Shown here one piece after another: positions 10,434 to 21,681 of a stretch of DNA of 64,000 bases. Made by a program: the position numbers and the translations under genes. This DNA comes from Yponomeuta sedellus (Eukaryota > Arthropoda > Insecta > Lepidoptera > Yponomeutidae), in the NCBI GenBank assembly GCA_934045075.1, contig OW203727.1, positions 18,226,861 to 18,290,860 on the forward strand, written 5' to 3'. A model generated the notes under the pieces. It was given only the letters and a program-made list of their open reading frames with translations, was not told the origin of the DNA and made no database searches. Within the stretch, counting starts at the first letter, position 1, and every line of letters begins with the position of its first letter.

Positions 10434-11599
10434 GTTCGAAGAGTAATAAACATAAATTCGAAGAATTCTAAGTCAAATTTTGCATTGCCCTCTCCTATCT
10501 TGTATTTATGCACATTGTTTTTATTGTTTGTATCTAAAAGTGGTATGCCTTTTCTTTCCTGTGATGTGATGTTCCAATAAACGTCTTTCTTTCTTCTTTA
10601 TTTCTGAATAAGTACGTACATGCGCAGTCCAAGACATTTGTTGAAGTTATTCGTCGGGCATAATAGTCACATGTTAGCACAGTGGCGACTTATTCATATC
10701 ACCAATATGACCCCATTATAACTATAAGGTCAAAGGTCTAGATAATATGATTAAGTGAGATGTACTTATGTATGCTTGACATTTTTAAAGAGCCATTTCT
10801 ATAACAATTAAAAAATCATGTCATTTGATTTATCTTAACTGTGAGAGTGACATGGTGTATATAAAAAAATTAAAACTTTCTTCTTATATATTAACATCAG
10901 TCCCTCATTCTTATTGGCAAACTATTTCACCGCGGTGGTTTGCCATCGATACGCTAAGAAGACCTCAATGAAGCCTGGTGGAAGTACTGGCAAAGGTATA
11001 AATTCAGTCACCTTCTAAACTACAGTCTGTTACCTTTTAGAATATACCTCGGCTACTATCGGATATATTCGTGTAATAGATGATGTATTTGGTTATAAGA
11101 TGATTTGAGAAAAGATGGTCAGAGTGGAGTTTTTTTTTCCGCTGCCTTTTTCTCATTTTACATTGACATTCAGCAAACAGAATGTAAATTCTTTACGTTG
11201 AAATAAATTGATTTGAATTTTGAATTTGAATTTTTAAATTTAGAAATATCGGAACTAATATGACACTTAATTCACATGACTTTTTCAATATAGTGAAGAA
11301 AAGTTGTATAAAGAGCAGGAAATAGTATTACGAGTACACTCGAGTGCTTTCGGCGAAAACCGAAGCCTACTCTAGAGCCCGAGGTACGTGTATAGGTATT
11401 CTAAAAGCTAACAGACTATACTTTGTGCACTGAAGATTGATGGTACTTCCGCTGAGATCCTAGGACTTAGGGGTAGACAGCTCTTTTTATGGTATGTAAA
11501 CTAGATGAGAACTTTTTGAAATAAAAAATTCGTGAGCACTACACAAGTAAGTTAGTTCGGATTTAAACACACTAATATTATACAGGCAAAAGTTTCTTA
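10434..11599. other. Intergenic, nothing recognised
   Basis: AT-rich DNA upstream of the UGT with short simple runs and no coding pattern or known repeat that I can name. Confidence 0.5.
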
Positions 11600-11860
11600 G
11601 GGCGAGATAAATAGTCGTTGCTTAGCCAAAGTCCGTACTCATGCTTCCCTAAGCATTACTTCAGGCTAACTTAGCTAAGTATCAATGCGTTACTAAAATA
11701 GACGTTTGCTTAGCTAAGCATGTTCTTAGGCCAATGCTAAGAATTAGTCTGGGTTTCGCGACTTAGAGAGTGCCAAAGTACTGTCTATGATAGACAAATC
11801 GATTCTTAAGCAAGTGCTTTCGCTAAGACTCGTTCTTAGAAGCGACTATTTATCTCGCCC
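11600..11860. mobile_element. PIF/Harbinger-like MITE
   Basis: 261 bp bounded by perfect 18-bp terminal inverted repeats GGGCGAGATAAATAGTCG and flanked by TTA on both sides, the target duplication preferred by Harbinger elements. The interior is full of CTTAGC/GCTAAG subrepeats and has no ORF. Confidence 0.8.
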
Positions 11861-12044
11861 TTAGTGTCCATGTTTGTTACTTCTTCACGTTAGCTGACAC
11901 CCTGGATTAACACATAGGCTAAGTTTTACTGAGGGAAAATTTCTTATTCCCATGGGAAAATAGATAAACCGCGGCTATCACCTCGGGGCACGCTGCTTAA
12001 AAATATATCAGAACTTTTTCTTACAACTTCTGATATATTGGTTA

Positions 12045-12352
12045 GTGCATTAAAATAAAAATAGTATAATCATGTGGGTACAGTGATATTGTTCCGATGT
12101 TAAACCTAATTGCAAAGTAGGTAGTCGGGGCTGTAAGTAATGCAATTTATTAAGTCAGATGTCGCTGCCTGTACGTAATACAGAGAATAGTGTAAAGAGG
12201 TTCGAAATTTCACTGATGCCGTGAGTCGCCCATTGGCTCAATTGGTAGAGCGCTGGCACGGATAGCCAGAGGTTGCGGGTTCGAATCCCGGCATGGGTGA
12301 AATTTTTAACCTGTAAATAGGTTTTTAAATTTTTCTTACAAGTGAAAGATTT
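12045..12352 (+). repeat. tRNA-like repeat family A, full unit
   Basis: Contains a 72-nt tRNA-like core at 12228-12299 with a pol III A box (TGGCTCAATTGG) and B box (GGTTCGAATCC), pairing acceptor, D and anticodon arms. The anticodon loop ACGGATA lacks the invariant U33 and the T-stem has a G-G mismatch. The flanks (ATCATGTGGGTACAGTG upstream, CCTCTAAATAGG-like downstream) are constant among copies, so this is a dispersed repeat and not a working tRNA gene. Confidence 0.8.
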
Positions 12353-12542
12353 CTGCTTCAGCAAAGTACGTCAACCTTAACATAGGTTATGGTACACACT
12401 GCATTACGTTACGGGCGAATTCGTAACAAAAATGTCAAGGTTGACTTGCTATTTTCGTTTTTAATGGTCGATTGTGCTAAATCCTCATCATCAAACACAA
12501 AGTCATAATTAAAATAACATAACATTTTACATACAAGCACAT

Positions 12543-12716
12543 ACATTGCTTCTGGCCCACACTAGGATACCCTGTGTCGTGGGAACCAGAAACAACGACG
12601 TCACAAACATGTAAACATCCAAGACCTGGACTTTTTTTTTTGTTTCCAGCCGGGATTCGAACTCGGGACCTCTTGCATGGTAGGCAGACGCGCTACCGCT
12701 ACGCCACAGAGGTCGT
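12543..12716 (-). mobile_element. tRNA-derived SINE
   Basis: On the minus strand, GACCTCTGTGGCGTAGCGGT and a GAGTTCGAATCCCGGC B box are followed by an A-rich stretch and GATGTTTACATGTTTGTGA through the GGTATCCTAGTGTGGGCC tail. A sister copy on the plus strand lies at 50952-51125. Confidence 0.8.
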
Positions 12717-12787
12717 CAAATATTTGGTAAGTCGCCAAGAAGTCCCTTTGCAGAAATTAAAGATAGGATTTGAAAGGTAGTCAATGC

Positions 12788-13125
12788 AAGTAGAAGCGCT
12801 TGTGGCCTAGTCGAACCAAGTGAGTGGAATCAATCACTTGAGTTAAGCAACAACAGGCGCGTTCAGGTGCTGGATGGGTGACCATCCCGTGACTACCGCT
12901 AGTGGCATTTTTTCAAGCGCTTCCGTGCTTTGCCATGCACGTTAAACCGTTAGTACCGGCATGTAATAACAGTCGTCAAGCCATTCTTCTGACAGTAAGG
13001 CCCGCCACTGACTTACAATCCCCCACCAACCCGGACTTGGCCCCCGTGGTGAAGTGTGGCCTAACGTTGCTTTGATGCCGGAAGAGACCCCTACCCCAGC
13101 AGTGGGGACATTATATTATGCAACG
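12788..13125 (+). mobile_element. 5S-derived SINE
   Basis: Full-length copy: GCGCTTGTGGCCTAG head, 5S-like GAGTTAAGCAAC and GGATGGGTGACC, and the tail CAGCAGTGGGGACAT then GTTGATATCG. Same family as 3338, 27474, 34622, 48160 and 50022. Confidence 0.8.
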
Positions 13126-14084
13126 TTGATATCGAGTCAACGCAAAATAAATTAAAAATTCTTCATTGTTTGTTTGATATTTTGCGGTAAACAGATTTCA
13201 AAACATTTGCAGCAAACATGACAGTCTTTTGTTGATTCTACTTGATAATCATAGCTTCCTTACCTTGCAAGTAATGATGACTCCGAAATAGTACAGTTCA
13301 CATTTACACAGTATCATCACTACTTGTCGGTCCAGCGAGCAGGGGCCTTTAACTACAATTTATGGTTAACTAACACGCCAACGGTGAACGAAAACATCGT
13401 GAGGAAACCCGCGGCTTGGTTGGCTCCGCACGTATTGACTAGTCTTTCCTATGGGCTAGGCCGACTAAGCTGTCAGGATGGCATAGGTGCTGAGCAAGCA
13501 TACAACATCTATAAAACCATGTCTCAGGCACTACAGCATCGGAGTGGTCCCTTCACCCATCTAGTGTGAGTGAGGATACCACTGGACGCTGTATAAATCA
13601 TCTCATTACGTAGATGCAAAAAGGCCAATCATCATCATCGTGGTTTACTGTGACTATTCGATGTACATTACGAAGTCGATACACCCACAGATAACCAGTA
13701 AGAAGACTGTAGCCAAGGTACATCGAATTGTTACAATTTTTTTTTATGTAGCATAATAACGTCCCAGTGCAGGGCACAGGCCTTCTTTTTATGGTATATT
13801 TAGCACTTTCCGTACGTATGGTAAAATTGATTGTTCTTGTTTTTTGAGTCGGTTTTGTTACTTTCCTCTTTTTATTTTTGTTAGATTAATATTATGGCAC
13901 ACCATACATTTTGAGTGTACATGAAAAACTTAAATATCGAAGCTACGTAATATACAACTGGCTGTTTTATCTCTAAAAGCGATCTGTTTCAGACAACGTT
14001 GGGAGGGTTAGTGTTTGTTTTATGTACCTACGTGTTATGTGTGTGTGAAAATGTAAATAAATGGTTTATCCGTCTACCTACCAC
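13126..14084. other. Intergenic
   Basis: No gene recognised. 13745-13800 carries a short piece of a dispersed repeat (CCCAGTGCAGGGCACAGGCCTT) also found at 34480 and 45820. Confidence 0.5.
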
Positions 14085-14235
14085 CCTATTGGTAGTGGTA
14101 ATCTCATCCCAATCCGTACTCTACCTACTAATAGGTAGAGTACGGATTGGGTACCTACCTGTTGTCAGATAGGTAGGTCAGATAGGTACCTACCTATTAT
14201 TGGTAGGTAGGTAGAGTACGGATTGGGATGAAACT
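14085..14235. repeat. Nested inverted GGTAGGTA repeats
   Basis: Multiple overlapping palindromes: CCAATCCGTACTCTACCTAC against its complement, plus a further complement at 14208-14228, so the same 20-mer occurs once in one orientation and twice in the other. Likely replication-slippage or foldback DNA. Confidence 0.75.
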
Positions 14236-14397
14236 CGGCAAAGAGATATGTCATAGTCTAGAATAACACATATTTTTCGTCTCGAAAAAATACTCGTCGT
14301 AAAATGTCGTGGGGACTATCTAGAAGTTTATAAATAAAAAAACTAACTCTTACTCTCTTAAATCCTCATACAGTCGACTACACATCAACTTTTACAT

Positions 14398-14465
14398 CGT
14401 CGTCGTCGTCAGGCTATACTTGTCCACTGCTGGACATAGCCCTCCCCTAAAGAGCGCCACGTTGT
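14398..14465 (-). mobile_element. Non-LTR 3' end fragment
   Basis: Complement of the GAAGAAG/GGACATAGCCCTCCCC tail described at 1-150. Truncated after about 65 bp. Confidence 0.65.
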
Positions 14466-15340
14466 GCTATCATAGGGGGTAATGCCCATAATTCCCACGC
14501 TGGGCAACTTTTACATAAATGCACCCTAATCAGTCACTTTAATTGCGACATTGTAGCTAAAATGTTTGATGTGCTGATGCTGTGTACCGTACTAGCTTGC
14601 GGATTATCCCCAGTTTTCTTCCACCCGGGTTTGTTTGTCTGTCGGTATAGGTACGTATTTGTATAATATCAATTTGTTGGCCAACACCGGGTCGGTTGAG
14701 CTCGCAGACGTGACCTGACACTGAAGAGGTTGAGGGTTCCAAGCGAGGACCTCACGACAAGCCTTTACCGTCCTTATTACATTCGGGGTTAGGTCGAGAG
14801 TCACGCGAAAATGTCGCCGTAGATTTCATAAAGTGTGATTCTTACTGCGTTTGTTATAAAGGTTGGTTTAGTAGGTTTCAATGAGCTTCAGTGTTTGGAA
14901 GTCTGGATCGAAATTCACATCGGTGCGTTACCGCTCAGCAGATTATCGATAGTATTTTCCTCTTATCTTGTAGCAGATTTGTAAATCGTTTGTAAATAAA
15001 TAATGCCGTCTATACAAGTCCAGCTGTATGGCACAAACTTCTCTCAAAGAGAGAGAAATAGTATGGGCTGAATCATAATTACCACGTCGCATTTGGCAAT
15101 TTCAAGCGCAGAGGTATGTGCACATTTCAGACATTCAGGTTTCCTCACGATGATTTCCTTCACTGTTAGCGAGTGGTACTGCTACTATAACTTCACAAAT
15201 TTACAAATGCGCGCATGTGTGATATGCAATAAAGTGTTAATCTAATCTAATCTAATCACATTAATAACTTTGTCTTTGTAATGCACAGTAAGTACTCGTA
15301 ATATAAAGTAGGTGCAGACAACGGTATAAATATTAGACTA
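14466..15340. other. Intergenic
   Basis: No gene recognised. 15050-15200 holds fragments of a dispersed repeat (GGCAATTTCAAGCGC, CCTCACGATGATTTCCTTCAC) also seen at 22690-22800, 39296-39480 and 45810-46080. Confidence 0.45.
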
Positions 15341-15375
15341 TTTTTATTTTTAATGCATTAACCCGTGCTAAGGAA

Positions 15376-15541
15376 CAAATTTAAAAACCTATTTAGAGGC
15401 TAAAAATTTCACCCATGCCGGGATTCGAACCCGCAACCTCTGGCTATCCGTACCAGCGCTCTACCAATTGAGCGCTGGTACGGATAGCCAGAGGTTGCGG
15501 GTTCGAATCCCGGCATGGGTGAAATTTTTAGCCTCTAAATA
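15376..15541. repeat. Near-perfect palindrome of tRNA-like family A halves
   Basis: Arms of about 75 nt run from CCTATTTAGAGGCTAAAAAT to the complement GCCTCTAAATAGG and meet at GCGCTCTACCAATTGAGCGC. Each arm is the 3' half of the tRNA-like core plus its downstream flank, so one half has been copied back in reverse. Confidence 0.85.
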
Positions 15542-15583
15542 GGTATAAATATTATCAAGTACTTTGTGGCATCAGTACTTTAA

Positions 15584-15776
15584 TCTATAATATATTATAA
15601 AAATGAATCGCTGAATGTGTTGGTAAACGCAAATCTCGAGAACACCTGAACCGATTTCGCTGATTCTTTTTTTAGAATATTCCTTGAAGTAGGTACGAGA
15701 GTAGTTCTTATGGAGGAAATAATAAATAAATAAAGAAACGACTGTTAGGCGGTACGAAGTTCGCTGGGTCAGCTAG
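15584..15776 (+). mobile_element. Short non-autonomous Helitron
   Basis: Starts TCTATAATATATTATAAAAA after an A, ends GCTGGGTCAGCTAG before a T. A second, truncated copy follows directly at 15778-15895. Confidence 0.75.
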
Positions 15777-15895
15777 TAATATAAAAATTAATCGGCGAAT
15801 GTGTTGGTAAGCGCAAATCTCGAGTACAGCTGAACCGATTTCGCTAATTAGAATATTCCTTGAAGTACGAGTGCCTATGGTTCTTACTTGATATT

Positions 15896-16400
15896 TTGAG
15901 CGCAGTGTCTCAATTCTGGAGGTGCATTATAGTCCAATGACAGGTAAGGGGTCTTGTCACGTGACGTACTTTTACATACAATTGATGCCTAAAAGATTTG
16001 ATACGTCTCCGCGTGTGTAAATCACCACGTTTCTGGAGCTTCCATTCTAATAAAATGCATAATCATATTCTATGCAGATAGGACTAATCCTAGACAACTT
16101 TTTTTTTATTTAATTAAACGGGAAGAAAGTTGAAGTATCAGGCATTCCTATCAATCCTAAAATCCATTAATACAATCCTTTATCTAAACTCAGTCCAAAT
16201 TCTGTATTCCTTATAACCAAATGGTTTCTCCTATTTTCAAGAACTTTATTGTCTTCGCTGGAAATATCTTCTCCTTTACATTTTTAATTCAACCACTAGT
16301 CCACTGGATGCAGGAGATGATATAGTGCTTGGAAACTACAGACACGGTATTCTCTTGCAAAAGTGGTGTTGGCGACAGACTTTTTTTTTATTGTTTATTT
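15896..16400. other. Intergenic
   Basis: Nothing recognised beyond AT-rich DNA. Confidence 0.45.
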
Positions 16401-16815
16401 TGACTTTTTGTACATATTCAAAGGTTAATACGTCCTTCATGGGGCATTGTATACGCTTCTATAATAAAATCCCTGAAGATATTATGCTTGCCTGAATCGC
16501 GGTTCAAAAAATATGTTAAGCACACTTTGTGCCAAAAGGGCTACTATAACATAAAGGATTATTTAGATGACAATGAGGTCTGGAATTAAAGCCAGTACAA
16601 TGTATAAGTTCTATTTTTAAAATTATTATGTAAACTATGTTAAATAAGGACTTTTTAATATTTTAATAAGGAAAAAGACTACGTTTGGAGTTTTTTTGTC
16701 CATTTTTTCTCCTAAATGATCTAGATTTTGAAATGGACACCTAGTTTGAATTTTAACGTTCATTAAGCCGCAGTTTCTGTGCTACTTTAAATAAAACCTT
16801 TTCATTTCATTTCAT
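16401..16815 (+). mobile_element. Non-LTR retrotransposon C-terminus and 3' UTR
   Basis: Matches 30786-31140, which still encodes part of the RT C-terminal domain, and 19290-19665. The shared 3' UTR ends GTTCATTAAGCCGCAGTTTC then AATAAAACCTTTTCATTTCA, with a short tandem ATTTC tail. Confidence 0.7.
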
Positions 16816-17103
16816 TATTGTCTTTTTTACTTATGTCAGTTTTAAATTTAGTTTCTGTCTATCTATTATTATTTGTCTAATGAAAATATTATGATCGAAT
16901 AAACGCGGAGTTCTAAATAGAAATCAGAAAAGTAGGCCACCATACGGTGCTTAACAAGTCCTAAAACTTACTAAGTTTTCATCGTTGTATCGTCATCAGT
17001 CAAATTTTTATATTAGTGTAGTAAGTGACTCTAAAATATGTCACACGTCTTGTTATCTACTAAAATACTACATATTAGTATGATATATGGCACATAACCC
17101 GAA

Positions 17104-17200
17104 CCTCAACCCGATCTTCGCCCCCGTAGTTGCCTAACCTTCTTGCGAAGCAGCAAGAGACCCGTGCCCCAGCAATGGGGACATACAAGGGTTGATATCG
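17104..17200 (+). mobile_element. 5S-type SINE, 3' end only
   Basis: 5'-truncated copy: GCCCCCGTAG through AGCAATGGGGACATACAAGG and GTTGATATCG. Confidence 0.7.
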
Positions 17201-17273
17201 AACCCGAACAGAGATGCAGGCAGTGTCGGGATTAAATTACACTCAACCCGTTATACGTCCATGCAAATAAGTT

Positions 17274-17431
17274 GTTTTCACGGTATTAGTGGACTCTGAT
17301 CGAGTGCGCCATCCGAGTGAAGTAATGCTTCTGATTGGCTATTTTAGTGTTGTAACGAAAAACCGTCCAATCAGAAGCATTAGTTTACTCGGATGGCGCA
17401 CTCGGTCTGAGCGTACTAAGACCGTGAAAAC
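17274..17431. repeat. Foldback element
   Basis: Arms of about 65 bp (GTTTTCACGGTATTAGTGGA... and ...GACCGTGAAAAC) around a 25-bp loop, including CGAGTGCGCCATCCGAGT in both. Probable MITE without coding capacity. Confidence 0.8.
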
Positions 17432-17624
17432 CTGGCCTAAAAATTAAAAATATATATTTATCGGTGAAACAAAACCATTTTCAAACAAAATTTACAAGGT
17501 TGAGATCTCCGTGTACAACACCTGTGCCAGGAGATGCCGCTCTTCAACTATACACAACATTTTATTTTTAACTATACACAACTATACATTTAATTTTTAA
17601 AACTAAACTATAATACATTTATTG

Positions 17625-17690
17625 GGTGGGTGTGTGTGTGTGTGTATGTAAGTGTGTTGTGTGTGCGTATGTGTTTATCTGCGTGTGTGT
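17625..17690 (+). repeat. (TG)n microsatellite
   Basis: Imperfect TG-rich simple repeat. Confidence 0.9.
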
Positions 17691-17969
17691 TATTTGGATT
17701 TGGTTGACATCTTAGGTTAGAACTAGGTTTCAATTGAAAATAATTCTATTTAATAGTTTACAGCAATTACTAGAAACAGAACGGCTACCAATGAAACGCC
17801 CATGTAACTATAATACCCTTGTATGTCGTTTCCGTGAGGACGGATATCGGGAACCGGCCGGATCGGGTACCGATAAATAAATAGTTTGATGACAAAGACA
17901 ATAATGGACTATATTTTAAGGTACAATTGAATTGATACGCTTATAAAGTTGTAAAGCTTTTGTAAATTA

Positions 17970-18147
17970 CTAGCTGACCCAGCAAACTTCGTACCGCCTA
18001 ACAGTGATATAATTTTTTTTTCTCTCCGTAAGAACCATCCTCGTACTTCAATGAATATTCTAAAAACAAGAACTAGTGAAATCGGTTTAGCTGCTCTCGA
18101 GATTTGAGCTTACCAACACATTCAGCGATTCATTTTTATATTATAGA
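17970..18147 (-). mobile_element. Short non-autonomous Helitron
   Basis: On the minus strand TCTATAATATAAAAATG... to CTAG; close relative of 3792-3967. Confidence 0.75.
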
Positions 18148-18149
18148 CT

Positions 18150-18360
18150 ATACTATTTTTATTTTTAATGCACTAACCCGTGCTAAGGACAATTTTAAAA
18201 ACCTATTTAGAGGCTAAAAATTCCACCCATGCCGGGATTTGAACCCGCGACCTCTGGCTATCCGTGCCAGCGCTCTATCCAACTGAGCTAATGGGTGACT
18301 CATCGGCATCAGTGAAATTTCGAACCTTTTTACACTATTCTCTGTATTACGTACAGACTA
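18150..18360 (-). repeat. tRNA-like repeat family A
   Basis: Core at about 18220-18298 on the minus strand (GCTCAGTTGGATAGAGCGC...). Directly flanked by Helitron copies on both sides. Confidence 0.75.
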
Positions 18361-18366
18361 TTATAG

Positions 18367-18548
18367 ACTAGCGAACTTCGTACCGCCTACTATAGACTCT
18401 TTATTTATTTATTTTTTTCTCTCCATAAAAACCATCCTCGTACTTCAAGGAATATTCTAAAAAAAGAATTAGCGAAATCGGTTCAGCTGCTCTCGAGATT
18501 TGCGCCTACCAACACATTCAGCGATTCATTTTTATAATAATATTATAG
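18367..18548 (-). mobile_element. Short Helitron, 3' end altered
   Basis: Same family as 17970-18147 but lacks the GCTGGGTCA part of the 3' hairpin before CTAG. Confidence 0.65.
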
Positions 18549-18738
18549 ATAAAACTGGAACCACTTCAACTTTCTGCCTTATTTAAAATGGAAAACTGGA
18601 TAAAAACAGAATAGGCAGGTAAAAATAGTCTGGTCTATTCAAAATGTGAAGTAGTAATGATATAAAAAGGAAAGAAATCTCAAAAAGGGGTGACGTAATT
18701 TAAAAATTTATAAATGATAGACAGAATTAAATAAATAT

Positions 18739-19258
18739 AAAAAAACCGGCCAAGTGCGAGTCAGACTCGCGCACCGAGGGTTCCGTACAAACCTGTATTA
18801 TAGACCTGAGTATTTGGTATGAATTTCAATTTAATACCTCTACGCGTTTATGAGGAAATGGGTAGTAAGTTTAAAATTATAAAAAAAAATATATTATGTG
18901 ATGTAACTAAAAATTTATGGTTTTCGTAATTTTTCCTTTATCTATGCTATAAGACGTTGCTTCGTACCAAATTTCAAGATTCTGAGTTCACGGGAAGCAC
19001 CCTGTAGGTTTTGATTCCCTTGCAAGTGTCGAAAATTTGCGGCATAAACGGCTGTATCTTTTGATTGCATTGGCTTAGAAGTTTGATTTTTTCACGGCTT
19101 CAAGGGACAGTAGACTTGAGTAATTGATATAAATTTCAGCTTCATACCTCCACGCGTTCCTGAGAAAAAGGGTCTTGACAGACGGACGGACGGACAGACG
19201 GACAACAAAGTGATCCTATAAGGGTTCCGTTTTTTCCTTTTGAGGTACGGAACCCTAA
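18739..19258. mobile_element. Lepidopteran GGTTCCGTAC repeat
   Basis: Begins AACCGGCCAAGTGCGAGT and AGGGTTCCGTAC, ends GGTACGGAACCCTAAAAA, so the ends are inverted. The interior contains a GACGGACG tandem tract at about 19180-19205. Related fragments at 24305-24350 and 43125-43170. Confidence 0.7.
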
Positions 19259-19289
19259 AAATGGTGTAAAGAGGTTTGCAAGGTTTGAT

Positions 19290-19665
19290 TTGCACCGCTA
19301 CATGCTTCTATAATAAAATCTTTTAAGAGAGCCTGAAACGGTTCAAACAATGTATATTAAGTACACTTTGTGCCAAAAGAGCTACTATAACATAAAGGAT
19401 TATTTAGATCACAATGATGTCTGGAATTAAAGCCAGTACAATGCATGAGTTCTATGTTTTATAATAATTATGTAAACTCTATTAAGTAAGGACTTTGAAA
19501 AGACTAAGTTTGGCGTTTTTCTGTCCATTTTGTCTCCAAAAAGATCTAGATTTGGAAATGGACACTTAGTTTGTAACTAAATATAATATTGTAACTAAAT
19601 TGTAACGTTCATTAAGCCGCAGTTTCTGCGCTACTTTGAATAAAACCTTTTAATTTCATTTCGAA
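19290..19665 (+). mobile_element. Non-LTR retrotransposon 3' end
   Basis: Second copy of the 16401-16815 tail, with CTTTGTGCCAAAAGAGCTAC and the terminal AATAAAACCTTTTAATTTCA. Confidence 0.7.
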
Positions 19666-19774
19666 TCAATGAACGAAAAAACGGAAAATTCTTTATTGCA
19701 CTAAAAATAAATTTGTACAAAGGCAAACTTAATACTAGATAGTATTTCTTCCAGCTAACCCACGCTACTGCAAT

Positions 19775-20000
19775 TGTAGCGGCCTCGTTGTTCTAGCGAC
19801 AAACACGCTGGACTACCAAAACAGAAATCATCGTGGGTTCAGTTCCCGAGGAGTACGACGGAGGCCATCGTACTTGGTTTGTGAAAATGGGTCTATTGTG
19901 AAGTTTGTGATATCTTTTTCTATAAGTACGTCTTAGCACAAAGTATGTTTGGGATGGTTTTGGGACTAGGACAAGTGAAGTGATTGTGTCGGAATTATAA
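19775..20000 (+). mobile_element. tRNA-derived SINE, degenerate
   Basis: tRNA-like head (GCGGCCTCGTTGTTCTAGCG, then GGGTTCAGTTCCC) followed by a body that ends GACAAGTGAAGTGATTGTGT. Resembles 52740-52925 in order of parts. Confidence 0.55.
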
Positions 20001-20079
20001 AATGTAAGTTATAACATGCAAAAATTTATAAATCGATGAAACCGATACTCATACATAGTTATAATTATATCAAAGAGTT

Positions 20080-20428
20080 AGAATATTTTCGGGGCTTAAT
20101 CGCGTAGTAATTTATTGCTATTTTACCTCGACATTTCGACGACGTTACAGTCATCGTGGTCACGAGAAGACTGATGGCTGGCACCCGTTCGCATCTTGGG
20201 CTGATGAGGTTTCAGACTACCCTCAATCAGCCATCACAAAGCACTATTAGGGTAGCGACACACTACACTGACAATGTCGTACGATAAGCCATGCGACTTT
20301 TTTCCACTCGAACACATCTTGATGACCGGATCCCACGTCTTCTCGTGACCACGATGACTGTAACGTCATCAAAACGTCGAGGTAAAACAGCAATAAGTTA
20401 CTACGCGATTAAGCCCCGAAAATATTCT
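20080..20428. repeat. Foldback element 1
   Basis: Arms of about 95 bp: GAATATTTTCGGGGCTTAAT... and the complement ending GCCCCGAAAATATTC, each containing a TCATCGTGGTCACGAGAAGA-type block. The spacer is about 150 bp. Confidence 0.8.
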
Positions 20429-20468
20429 ATGTGTACAAGTCGCGAAAGTTTAAAATATGTTATAAATC

Positions 20469-20711
20469 AAAGAGGTCTAATCGCGATTATTTATTAGTTA
20501 AAACGTTAATTACGTTGGTAATTAACGTTTACGTTAACGTTTAGGTAATTCCTTATTTCCCGACCTTTCGGCAGGGTTACAGTTCCCACAATAATTGATT
20601 GTCCTCACCATTTCTGTCTACCCGAGACCACGGCAACTGTAACGCTGCCGAAACGTCGGGAAATAAGGTAATTACGTTTTACCTAATAAATAATCGCGAT
20701 TTGACCCGTTT
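20469..20711. repeat. Foldback element 2
   Basis: Arms share AATCGCGATTATTTATTAG at the outer edges and CCTTATTTCCCGAC/GTCGGGAAATAAGG within, 40 bp from element 1. A GTAACGCTGCCGAAACGTCG block echoes element 1 (GTAACGTCATCAAAACGTCG), so the two are diverged relatives. Confidence 0.8.
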
Positions 20712-21005
20712 AATAATGTAACTAAGCCGACATATCTAGGATAAAAAAAAATTGACGATAACATCTGCTTTAGTTATTATTTTTTTGTTCTAGTTTTTCT
20801 TCATAATTTTGTTTAATTTTTCTGTTATAATCATTCTTGTTAGAAAAATGGCTTTTTACCTTCTGTAATTAATTTTGATGAAACGTAATAGGTCTGCCAG
20901 GATTGTGGTGAGTGGCAAACCCTGGTCTCTACCTAACCCCATGAGACGCAGGCGTGAGTTTTAGTTATGAAATAAAATGAAATTAAATTAAAAGTGGAAT
21001 TTTTA
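20712..21005. other. Intergenic
   Basis: AT-rich, nothing recognised. Confidence 0.4.
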
Positions 21006-21009
21006 GCCT

Positions 21010-21195
21010 CTAAATAGGTTTTTAAATTAAAAGGTTTTATTCAAAGTAGCGCAGAAACGGGCTTAATGAACGTTACAATTCAAACTAGGTGTACATTTCA
21101 AAATCAAGATAATTTTGGAGAAAAACTGGACATTAAAAAACTACAAAGCCCTTATGCAAAAAAAGGTTTATTTCTAGAAAACGCTCTGCTTTGCA
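21010..21195 (-). mobile_element. Non-LTR 3' end fragment
   Basis: Complement of the AATAAAACCTTT...CGTTCATTAAGC tail described at 16401. Confidence 0.65.
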
Positions 21196-21199
21196 GTAC

Positions 21200-21320
21200 A
21201 ATTCCAACAAACTGCGATCCCCAACCCACATGCCCAGCGTGGGTATTACCCCCCAATGATGGCACAACCTTGCGCTATGGCTCTTATTAGGGGAGGGCTA
21301 TGTAGAGCAGAGGACTAATA
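21200..21320 (+). mobile_element. RTE-like 3' end fragment
   Basis: CTTATTAGGGGAGGGCTATG tail as in 1-150. Its last part (ATATAGCCTGAAGAAGAAGA) is displaced to 21898-21920 by the insertions between. Confidence 0.65.
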
Positions 21321-21632
21321 GATAGATAGAGAACACTTTATTGTACATAAAAAAGGAAATTACACAGATTTTTCTAAACCGAAGAGTTACACAGAGCCTA
21401 CAGACGGCGGCCTTATCACTAAAAGTGATCTATTCCAGACAACCTTTGGATGGACCGGAGCAATATATTGGAGAAGGAAGTAGATGTACAAATAAATCAA
21501 AATATTTCAGATACATTTGAATAAAACATGCTTAGTTAAGAAAATAATAATACTAATCCTAAGTATATAATTATTTGTATGTTAGATACATACAAATAAT
21601 GATAATATACTTACATAAATAGAAAGTGATAT

Positions 21633-21639
<7 letters not shown>

Positions 21640-21676
<37 letters not shown>
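21640..21676 (+). repeat. (TA)n microsatellite
   Basis: About 18 TA units directly beside the Helitron at 21677. Confidence 0.9.

Positions 21677-21681
<5 letters not shown>

Noticed and set aside
12228..12299. Functional tRNA gene
   Set aside because: The anticodon loop lacks U33, the T-stem has a mismatch, and the whole flank is repeated at a dozen places.
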